DNA of 28,707 nucleotides from WQXF01 sp031552825 (GTDB lineage: Bacteria > Bacillota > Clostridia > Christensenellales > Aristaeellaceae), in contig JAVBMD010000041.1 of NCBI GenBank assembly GCA_031552825.1, forward strand, positions 1 to 28,707. Direction: 5' to 3'. How positions within the stretch are numbered: position 1 is the stretch's first letter; each line of letters starts with the position of its first letter. The translations under genes and the position numbers were made by a program. This document shows, one piece after another, positions 23,501-28,707 of the stretch. A model generated the notes under the pieces. The model did not search any database. It saw only the letters and a program-made list of their open reading frames with translations, and had not been told where the DNA came from.

Positions 23501-26500
23501 GAGCAACTGGATCTGACCGGTTTTGCCGCGTTTACGGCATTTGAGCTTGCCAGCGGCTGCGTGCTGCCCGATATGGAGAAACTCATCATCACTGGCACCC
23601 AGCTGAGCGCCTTCCCGTCGCTCGATGAGGTTGGCCTGCCCAAGTTGGCGCAGCTGCACCTGTTCCAGAATCCGATCACCGGCGCGTTTGCGCAGGCGAG
23701 CCTGCCTGCGTCGCTGGTGGAACTCCGGCTGGATCACACCAATATTTCCTCGCTGGATCTTTCGGGCAGCGCCATGCCGAATCTCGCGGTGCTGGCCGCG
23801 GATCATTGCCCGGCGCTGGAGCGCGTCGCCATCAATACGCCCGGCTCGTTCGGCCGCCAGAAGATGGACGTGTTCAAGTTCTCCAACTGTTTCAATCTGA
23901 CCAGCATGAAGCTGGATCCGGAAACCGTCGAGAATCTGATGGACGGCATGGCGGGAGATGGGCGCAGTGTCATCGAGCTATACAATACCCGCCTCGGCTA
24001 TGCGGATATCCTGCCGCTGGTACACCCGAAAAACACCGGCTCCAACGTGACCATCCGCCTGCCCGACGATTTCTTGCAGGCGCTGGAGAACGGTGAGGTG
24101 CCGGACAATACCGCGCAAGGCGCGCGGGTGGCCATGCTGTATTCCGAGGGCAGCTACAACAGCGGCTCCGGCGAGGCGCCCTTGGCATCCAGCGTCTTGG
24201 CAGACAACTTGTATCCCGTATACCGGATACAGCCCGAGATCTTTTTTGCGGGCATGATGAACAATCAGCAGGGCCCGTACAACGGCATGGCAGGCACCTT
24301 CGAAGCAAATCAGACCGAAGGCGGACTCGAGGGTTACCTCAGCATGCTGCCCGAGAGCCAGGCACAGGGCATTCGCGCGCTGCTGGCCAGCGGATTCCCC
24401 AACAGCACGCTGGGGCTTAGCGCCAACGATGCCGCTTGCGCTACCGCCGAGGCCATCGCCGCCTTCCTCAACGAGAGCCTGCCGCCAGAGTTGCGCGTGG
24501 CGTCCAACTACAACTATGACAAAACCGGCGAGCTTCGCATGGCTGACCTCAGCTATGCCGAGGCGCCCGATCCGGAAACCAATCCCGAGGGCTACAAGCT
24601 CTATTCCGCCGTGACGCAGTTGCTGGATCAGGCGCGCTTTGCTTCCGCCGTGCCGGTGGACAATACCCCCGCTGCGTTGTCCGGCGAGGTGACGCAGGCG
24701 CTGACCCCGGATCCCAACGACGGCAACGTAGCCACCGTGATCGTTCGCGTAACGCAGAAGAACATCAATGGCCGTTACATCATTGCCGACCATTCTAGCA
24801 ACATCACCATGTTCGAGAGGCAGGTGGCGGATGGCTGGGAAGTGATTTCCGCTCCGCTGAGCTATCGGGGCGATGTCGACGACGTGCTGCGGCTCACCAT
24901 CGACAACACCGACAAAACCGCCGCCGTTACGCTGGATCTCAAAGCGGTGAACACCGTAGGGCAAGGGCAGTACTATGACGTGACCGACACCGACAACGAC
25001 GATTATCAGAACAGCAAGTTCAAGTCGGATTACATCGCGTTGCGCGGCGCTGAAACAACCGAGTATGACGACGCCATGCTGCTGCGCGCCGCGGAGGCTG
25101 TGGTGACCATTCGCTACAAGTGGATGGGGCAGAACGGCGCGATTCAGGCTTCCGATACGGTTCGCTTCGCGAACGCAAAGCCCGGCGACAAGGTATATAC
25201 CAATGGCTCCGGCGAGATGAGCGTGTCCGCGCCCTCCGTCGCTGGGTTCGCCAGCCCGGAGGCCGACTGCGGCGAGTATCTTACCGTTACCGGCGACGGC
25301 GATGAAATCATTTTCTACTACAAGAAACCGGTCAGCATCTCCGGCGCATCCGGCAGCAGAGGATACAATGGGCAAACTCAAACGCTTTCCGGTATCGTCA
25401 CCGACCTTTCCGGCGACACGCTGACAGGGCTTAGCGCCACCGCTTCCGGCAAGAACGCCGGGGATTATGAGGTGACCGTCAGCGGCACCCCGGCGCTTGC
25501 CAGCGGCAAAAGCTTTGATGCGCTATACCAGCCCACCATCGCCAGCGGCAAACTGACCATCACCAAGGCGGAATTGTCCGTCGGCGCGGCTTCGGGCAGC
25601 TTCGAGTATGATGCCACGGAGCATGCCGTCAGCGGTTACCGGGTAGTAAGCGGCCAGCTATGGGGCGACGACCAGCTCAGCGTTACGCTGGCCGACAACA
25701 AGCGCACCGATGTGGGCGATAGCGAGCCTGCCATCCAGAGCGTTTCGATTACCAGCGGCGGAAGCGCCGCCGACGCGAACTATATCGTGGACGCCACCGC
25801 AAAAGGCAAGCTGACCGTGACCGCGCGACCGCTGCACATCGCGGTTGAAACCCAAACCTTCCGGTACAACGGCCAAGAGCAAAAGGTGTCTTATACCGCC
25901 AACGGGCTGGTGCCGGGGCAAACCCTGCAGGTTACGCTGGATGGCGGCGCGAGGATGCTGGCGGGCAGCAACGACGTAAGCGTGGCCTCGGTTCGGGTGC
26001 TGGGCGCGGGGGAGGTTACCGCCAACTATGCCATTACGGCGGGCACGGGCGCGATTACCGTCCTGCCGCTCGACATCACCGTAAAGGCGGATAGCGGCAG
26101 CTACCTGTTTGACGATGCGCCGCACGCGGTCACTTCTTATCAGGTCTCCGGCGATCTGGTGGCGGGAGATACCGTGAGCAGCGTCGAGCTGCTGAACAAT
26201 GCCCGCGCGCAAGTAGGCGAGCAGACGATAAGCGTCGGAGCCGTGAAGGTTATGCGCGGCGATGTCGACGTGTCCAGCTGCTACACAATTACGCCGGTGA
26301 CCGGAAAGGTTACTGTGGTCATGAGCGACGCCGAAGTAATCGTTACCGCCAAGGACGCGACTTTCCGCTACGATGGGCAAGATCACAGGGGTACCGAGTA
26401 TACGGTAACCGGGTTGCATCCCGGCGACACACTGCAGAGCCTGAACATCAGCGGCGGCGGCGATGAGGTGGGTACTTACGAATTGCTCCCCGCCGAGGCG

Positions 26501-28120
26501 ACCATCGTGGACGCACAGGGCAAGGTGGTCAGGTACTACGCGAAGATCGCCTACGTCAAGGGCAGCCTGACCATTACGCGGCGACCCGCGACGATTGCGA
26601 TCAACAGCTTGAGCTTCCCGTATGACGGGCAGGAACATACCGTGGGCTTTAAGAGCAGCGGTCTGCTGGATAACCACGAGGCGCATGTCAAGCTGGCTGG
26701 CGCGGCGCGGAGGGATCCGGGCAGGTATGATGTTACGTTTGATTCCTCGAGCCCTCCCGCCATCTCGTGGGGAAATAGAAACGTTACCAAGAACTACAGC
26801 CTGACGCTGACGCCCGGCACATTAACCATCCTCCCCAAGGGCAGCATCGTGCGCATCGCCGCGAGGAGCGTCAAGGCGAACTATGATGGCGCGAAGCACG
26901 GCGCGGACGGATATGACGTTACCGGGTTGCTGCCCGGCGACCACGTAAGCGGCGTAACCGTCTCCGGCGAGGGCGTGAACGCTGGCGCCTATGACTTGAT
27001 CCCCGCAGGCGCGCGGATTTTGGATGCCGCGGGCAAGGACGTTACCGCCGGATACCAGAGCATCGAGTATGTAAGCGGAAAGCTGACCATCGCCAAGCGC
27101 GCGCTGAGCGTGAGCGCCGAATCGAAGTCCTTCCCGTATGACGGACAGCCGCACGGGGTTCATTATGCGGTAGCGGGCGATTTGGCGAGCGGCGACGCCG
27201 TGACCAATGTGGTTTTGACGGGCAATGCCAGAACCCAAATCGGCTTCAACGACGTGCTCGTGGGCAAGGTGAGCGTGGAGCGCGGCGGCACGGATGTTTC
27301 GGCCAACTATGAGGTCACCAAAAAGAGCGGCGTGATTCAGATCCTGCCCAGAAACGACCTCTCGTACCGCGTCGAGTATTATTACGCGGGCACGCTGGAG
27401 CATACCGCCGCCTACGCCAACCAAACGCTCGGCGCGACGGTGAGCGGCTATCCGGAGAAGCCCAGGACCGGCTTTGCCTTTGGCCGTGTGCAGTACGGCG
27501 CGGATTATAACGCATCCTCGCTGGCCATCGGCCTGATCGAAGAGAACAACGTGATCCGCGTGTACTACGAGCGGGCTGGCGGTATTGGCTATACCGTGGA
27601 ATATCATTACCAGAACGCCAAGGGCGATGGATACGATTTGGGCAACGTGGACTCCGTCGGCGGCATGAAGGTCGGCGACGTGATAAGCGATATCAATCAG
27701 CGCATCAATGCCGCGACGCTGCCGGGATTCGTATTCGAGCGTGGCGAAGGCTTGCCGCTTGCGCTGACGGCCGATAAATCGCAGAATGTGATTCGCGTGT
27801 ACTACAATCGGGTTCAGAACGTTGCGTATCGCGTGGAGTACTACTATAACGGCAAGCTGGATGCGTCGGCAACCGAGCGCTATGCCGGGCGTGTTTACGG
27901 CGAAGTGGTTCGCAAGTATGCCGATAAGATCAAGTCCGGCTATGCGCTCCAGAGCGTCGAAACGGTGCCGTTCGGCTTGACCATGTACGATGAGCTGAAC
28001 GTGATCCGCGTATACTACGATTTGGTCGGCGGCGGCGAGATTCCTGAAACCATCGCGGACGCCGCTATTCCGCTAAGCGCCGGCATGGGCAGCCTGAACG
28101 TGGGGGATAGCATCGAATAG
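17555..28120 (+). CDS. Giant exported multi-domain surface protein (split SdrD-B-like, LRR array, MBG and MucBP-like repeats)
   Basis: This 3521-residue protein appears to be a modular adhesin. In order it has: a signal peptide (about 1-29, MRKMMVSTLLSLALLTQPFGALPHA); an SdrD-B/Cna-B-like domain whose two halves (about 59-93 and 216-250) flank a Pro/Thr/Glu/Ala-rich insert; a short Asp-Pro-Glu-Ala-Thr repeat (about 308-336); a leucine-rich repeat array (about 406-2130); a region resembling a thioester domain (about 2220-2410); a Pro/beta region; eight MBG-like repeats (about 2592-3267); three MucBP-like repeats (about 3270-3493); and a short tail ending NVGDSIE. No LPXTG, SLH or C-terminal membrane segment is present, so the way it is held is unclear. 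The ATG at 17555 follows AGGAGA by eight bases; an ATG at 17537 has no such site. The next gene starts 49 bases after the stop without a terminator. The ligand is unknown. Confidence 0.9.
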   Translation: MLQMRKMMVSTLLSLALLTQPFGALPHASGWTVSNAESAANQGITVAQAQRKDLGESSGSRIAGIVWHDANANGKMDDDETVLSGVRIILLAGASAMTDATPEATIAPEATPEHTPTATLSPEHTATSAPTATAHVPTAGPTSEPAPPPAPAPQAEPAPEPETVHQNQEAQEDNAGKAAEEAPEPEAEAAVAGGETTEIPDVAPPLSDGFTELMSGTSDSDGWYCFEGMLPGDYVLAVDLDSGLRPTEPRPGQSAFDPLSYRTNVLTLAAEDAKAENLHLGIIDQSGGQAKGKADAPDEPSDPGAPPDPEATLDPDATSDPEATLDPEATMDSDATPVADEMMAGLMMDMLGVPVVQMVEGSFLTIDEYLDLQSSQPQTFEYLRSLFGAEADLTQVTLEQAQSIAAFHPAGAGVSDMRSTGYLARMGGLTSINLSNQPLSNGFAIDAGNYQNLGSLNLSGCGGSYSIPAGALPSLTALNVDGASSVSFEAGALADNGIAALTISGVGDLSFGTAALGRVTTLTLKGGIGSLSIGAGALPAMTTLDMSGASISDLRLEDGAGTDAETCVGFALNTASGLKFGGLGRLYIGAYALPKFASLNLANVAASSITFGDNALPTSTAGTLTLSNAALTTLTFGANACNAVNKLVMNVSGGASLSKLSVGSNSLVNITTNALDLSKNTNLASISLGSGALSKLQTLTVSNTGLTDLDCFGTDALPALITLNALNLPATSVTVPSNALNAMKTLDLSGCVSLKKLTFADDSAAALTSLRLSGVSSLTEMHVGDRAMKAYVTFSLASSPYQMDSLTVGDESLNKATTFNVGSYMRNLAIGKNSLNACGSIAGINVADYPLERLSVGEGSFSAATYTTLNLSKCAKLTSENLSIKAGAFPNVKTLTLDNSGILNVGFLTDGALSAITVLNWKATEIGTLSIPANLLPNLLTLDLSNNARLASLEIGAGAMPIANKLTLLGCTSLSQIACGSGAMGALATLTTQALSGSALTVSGAGFAAVTRLDVTNSAELITIAIGDGALPKLNSFTVTGAAALTKLNIGEGALNATTTLGLPVTLEALDIGAGALKNLISLSLVNLTKLTGLKIGAGSLSALTSLTLTNTSLTTLTIDEGALPELLALVLGGGTGNRSNITSLTIGDNTLNKLTTLAFATYANAPLEELVIGANALGSVKALTLSNNALSRFTVGEGSLGALETLYITNTKMMDMNFLATGGMRQLQKLYMRHLPATELTVPSGTLQKCTMLDMAENYELATLSFGDNTCPLVASGGFQLWDCFKLATLIVGDNVMNSYDCWHPAEGWLPVKTMIVGNNSLNAASRFGFSDVMETVQVGNNSFGKITTLTFQPGVGGGIKVIPPLRSLVVGENSFGGTAALMNLSDYTELKELSIGNGSFAKLTTLTLTGSGLTELAIDKDMLPGLKTLTLGSATADSCKVEQLTIGADALPNLTALNFCTNSASGSPLKNLTVGDGALKSLVTMSLAYSKHIEALQFGVNALGSAGTIDMGNAAAGLISFGQGSAPKLSSLKLNNAEIGKLYFGKDSCAGYTGASSPLLFGAASLKEFEAEEGAFKLLAAMSALPGNQLTSFITRGSALEKVSVLNFGTQPGMTQLEANLAGMAALKELYLEGTAIEELAIPDDSLQNTTKLTLPAATLKALRFGANTLPLYVGNGGAGGKTLLLNNAPVLESLVFGANSLPLPAAVDSSFNPQLIQFEAEDGALGGLKDLKLNDCPALQGIGVAPSALANIDSLDISHSGIRSLALGDGRYAKLTQLRAESMDDFCADNGGAFTIQNGELPQLQRLQIKGQRAMATLDIQAGSPGSPTLPNLVELSVAPLSAGYLPGYETTSLSQIKFNGYTMPKIESIELHNTPIRKIVLEANSMPGLKMFYPDAGTVFSQIETGANAAPNLYRFQKDNAELTSLHIGDGSCLNLGNPVPTALRALAGGDYDPLAGLDKNTFQSLKLGAGARPGVYLEQLDLTGFAAFTAFELASGCVLPDMEKLIITGTQLSAFPSLDEVGLPKLAQLHLFQNPITGAFAQASLPASLVELRLDHTNISSLDLSGSAMPNLAVLAADHCPALERVAINTPGSFGRQKMDVFKFSNCFNLTSMKLDPETVENLMDGMAGDGRSVIELYNTRLGYADILPLVHPKNTGSNVTIRLPDDFLQALENGEVPDNTAQGARVAMLYSEGSYNSGSGEAPLASSVLADNLYPVYRIQPEIFFAGMMNNQQGPYNGMAGTFEANQTEGGLEGYLSMLPESQAQGIRALLASGFPNSTLGLSANDAACATAEAIAAFLNESLPPELRVASNYNYDKTGELRMADLSYAEAPDPETNPEGYKLYSAVTQLLDQARFASAVPVDNTPAALSGEVTQALTPDPNDGNVATVIVRVTQKNINGRYIIADHSSNITMFERQVADGWEVISAPLSYRGDVDDVLRLTIDNTDKTAAVTLDLKAVNTVGQGQYYDVTDTDNDDYQNSKFKSDYIALRGAETTEYDDAMLLRAAEAVVTIRYKWMGQNGAIQASDTVRFANAKPGDKVYTNGSGEMSVSAPSVAGFASPEADCGEYLTVTGDGDEIIFYYKKPVSISGASGSRGYNGQTQTLSGIVTDLSGDTLTGLSATASGKNAGDYEVTVSGTPALASGKSFDALYQPTIASGKLTITKAELSVGAASGSFEYDATEHAVSGYRVVSGQLWGDDQLSVTLADNKRTDVGDSEPAIQSVSITSGGSAADANYIVDATAKGKLTVTARPLHIAVETQTFRYNGQEQKVSYTANGLVPGQTLQVTLDGGARMLAGSNDVSVASVRVLGAGEVTANYAITAGTGAITVLPLDITVKADSGSYLFDDAPHAVTSYQVSGDLVAGDTVSSVELLNNARAQVGEQTISVGAVKVMRGDVDVSSCYTITPVTGKVTVVMSDAEVIVTAKDATFRYDGQDHRGTEYTVTGLHPGDTLQSLNISGGGDEVGTYELLPAEATIVDAQGKVVRYYAKIAYVKGSLTITRRPATIAINSLSFPYDGQEHTVGFKSSGLLDNHEAHVKLAGAARRDPGRYDVTFDSSSPPAISWGNRNVTKNYSLTLTPGTLTILPKGSIVRIAARSVKANYDGAKHGADGYDVTGLLPGDHVSGVTVSGEGVNAGAYDLIPAGARILDAAGKDVTAGYQSIEYVSGKLTIAKRALSVSAESKSFPYDGQPHGVHYAVAGDLASGDAVTNVVLTGNARTQIGFNDVLVGKVSVERGGTDVSANYEVTKKSGVIQILPRNDLSYRVEYYYAGTLEHTAAYANQTLGATVSGYPEKPRTGFAFGRVQYGADYNASSLAIGLIEENNVIRVYYERAGGIGYTVEYHYQNAKGDGYDLGNVDSVGGMKVGDVISDINQRINAATLPGFVFERGEGLPLALTADKSQNVIRVYYNRVQNVAYRVEYYYNGKLDASATERYAGRVYGEVVRKYADKIKSGYALQSVETVPFGLTMYDELNVIRVYYDLVGGGEIPETIADAAIPLSAGMGSLNVGDSIE
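17836..18180 (+). repeat. Low-complexity Pro/Thr/Ala/Glu insert within an SdrD-B-like domain
   Basis: About 115 residues of ATPEAT, PEHTPTAT, APPPAPAPQAEPAPEPE and then EAPEPEAEAA composition interrupt the domain. The first half (GSRIAGIVWHDANANGKMDDDE...GVRIILL) lies before the insert and the second (GTSDSDGWYCFEGMLPGDYVLAVDL) after it. The insert falls in the loop between strands, so the fold could still close. Confidence 0.7.
18770..23940 (+). repeat. Leucine-rich repeat array of about 1700 residues
   Basis: Units of about 22-24 residues follow the pattern L-x-IG-x-(G/N)-(A/S)-L-P-x-L-x-x-L-x-L-(S/T)-x-x-x-x-L-x-x-L, for example LKIGAGSLSALTSLTLTNTS and LTIDEGALPELLALVLG. The IGxxAL phrase recalls the IGxxAF phrase of BspA-like LRR_5 repeats. 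Length and period suggest about 70 units. The underlying DNA repeats are diverged rather than identical. Confidence 0.85.
24214..24790 (+). other. Region resembling a degenerate thioester (TQXA-like) domain
   Basis: After the LRR array, residues of about 2277-2310 read ALLASGFPNST, GLSANDAACATAEAIAAFLNES. This resembles the GYPN...SDEEAYxATKQAIxxxL block of thioester surface domains. The position of the reactive Gln is Glu here, and I see no Cys in the expected upstream place. Resemblance is by eye only. Confidence 0.3.
25327..27354 (+). repeat. Eight MBG-like (bacterial Ig-like) repeats
   Basis: Repeats of roughly 80-88 residues begin near 25327, 25568, 25828, 26068, 26332, 26584, 26848 and 27097. 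Each starts with a basic/beta segment ending in a Y-(D/N)-G-Q-x-H-like phrase (FRYNGQEQKV, FRYDGQDHRG, FPYDGQEHTV, FPYDGQPHGV) and ends with a G-x-L/I-T-(I/V) strand. This is the MBG/YDG family seen in bacterial adhesins. Confidence 0.85.
27361..28030 (+). repeat. Three MucBP-like repeats
   Basis: Three units start YRVEYYYAGTLEH, YTVEYHYQNAKGDG and YRVEYYYNGKLDA and end NVIRVYYERAG, NVIRVYYNRVQ and NVIRVYYDLVG. Each is about 75 residues. The family is common in mucin- and host-binding proteins of Firmicutes. Confidence 0.75.
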
Positions 28121-28169
28121 CGGCTGCATGGGGGTTCTAGGAGTATCCGATGCGAGAGGGGAAGACACC

Positions 28170-28707
28170 ATGAAAAAATGGATCGCGTGCGCGCTTTGCC
28201 TGATGCTGCTTGGCGCGGGTTTCCCGGCGGGTGCGGAGCGCGCCACGGATTGTTTAAACATCGGCACGCTCGTCCAGTTCACCGGCGATTTCTTTACCGA
28301 TATGTGGGGAAACAATACCGCCGATATGGACGTGCGCGCGCTCATCCACGGATATTCCACCGTGGCGTTCAACGGCGAGGGCAATTTCTCGCTGGACATG
28401 AGCGTGCTTGTGGACGCCATGCTGACCGACGAAGCGGAAGGCAACAGGACCTACCAGTTCACCCTGAAGGACGGCCTCAAATTCAGCGACGGCAGCGCGC
28501 TGACCGCCAAGGATTATGTGTTCTCGGCGCTGCTGCTGTCGGACCCGCGCATGACCGATCTGGGCTCCGTGCCCGGCGCGCTGGCGCACTTGGTCGGGTT
28601 CCAGGCGTATGTGGACGGCGTCCGCCAGGGCGATGCCAAAGCGCGCTTCGGCGGCGTCCGGCTGCTCTCGGATGCGCAGTTTAGCGTCACCATCTCCGGG
28701 CAGTTCC
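28170..28707 (+). CDS. Oligopeptide-type ABC transporter substrate-binding protein, SBP_bac_5 family (partial, runs off the window)
   Basis: The frame from ATG 28170 stays open to the window edge (179 codons). It has a signal peptide (MKKWIACALCLMLLGAGFPAGA, cut before ERAT). The start of a family-5 solute-binding domain follows: VRALIHGYSTVAFN, RTYQFTLKDGLKFSDGSALTAKDYVFSALLL and RLLSDAQFSVTI. YxFxLkxGlkFsDGxxlTAkDvvfs is the hallmark of OppA/DppA-like proteins. AGAGGGGAAG just upstream serves as the ribosome site. There is no lipobox cysteine at the expected place. It follows the giant surface protein by 49 bases, so it is likely in the same operon. Substrate (peptide, nickel or other) is unknown. 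Confidence 0.85.
   Translation, partial: MKKWIACALCLMLLGAGFPAGAERATDCLNIGTLVQFTGDFFTDMWGNNTADMDVRALIHGYSTVAFNGEGNFSLDMSVLVDAMLTDEAEGNRTYQFTLKDGLKFSDGSALTAKDYVFSALLLSDPRMTDLGSVPGALAHLVGFQAYVDGVRQGDAKARFGGVRLLSDAQFSVTISGQF

Noticed and set aside
18770..23940. Repeated DNA pattern that might suggest a CRISPR array or DNA satellite
   Set aside because: Repeats are in frame, diverged and encode a leucine-rich solenoid; there are no constant repeats with unique spacers.
23978..25381. 467-codon minus-strand open frame, and another of 342 codons at 25658-26686
   Set aside because: Both are antisense to the MBG/LRR protein; the translations are low in family-like motifs and rich in His, Arg and Gly as expected for shadows.

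Overview
The window looks like part of a chromosome from a fairly GC-rich Firmicute, probably a member of the Clostridia. The pointers are a YhaM-type exoribonuclease, Firmicute-style CpsC/CpsD/CpsB-like phosphoregulators, an LCP protein, an imperfect CcpA (cre) site, a candidate sigma-K promoter, and giant MBG/MucBP/LRR surface proteins. I cannot name the species from the sequence.

Layout. (1) 1-1136: end of an unknown gene, then yhaM and its terminator. (2) 1157-1321: a small element with terminal inverted repeats, resembling a MITE, lying between two convergent genes; its right end supplies the stop codon of the next gene. (3) 1318-9148: a sugar locus. A ROK-family repressor is divergent from an operon encoding a long mannose-6-phosphate-isomerase-like protein, a sugar ABC importer (binding protein, double ATPase, permease) and a ROK sugar kinase. 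The divergent intergenic region holds two strong promoters, a cre-like site and a pair of matching operator-like palindromes. Together the products could import a hexose, phosphorylate it and isomerise it to fructose-6-phosphate; mannose is the simplest reading.

(4) 9161-13559: an LCP cell-wall ligase, an unknown secreted protein, then a chain-length regulator, a bacterial tyrosine kinase and a PHP-type tyrosine phosphatase, the last three overlapping by 4 bases at each junction. No glycosyltransferase follows. The leader of the last three genes can form two mutually exclusive hairpins, as in an attenuator.

(5) 13570-17292 (minus): a 1240-residue GLUG-repeat protein with a cysteine-rich N-terminus, no visible signal peptide and a sigma-K-like promoter; I suggest it may be a spore-surface protein. 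(6) 17555-28120 (plus): a 3521-residue exported protein with a split SdrD-B-like domain, about 1700 residues of leucine-rich repeats, a region resembling a degenerate thioester domain, eight MBG-like and three MucBP-like repeats, and no LPXTG anchor. (7) 28170 to the end: the start of an oligopeptide-type binding protein, cut by the window edge, probably co-transcribed with the giant protein. Both solute-binding proteins in the window lack a lipobox.
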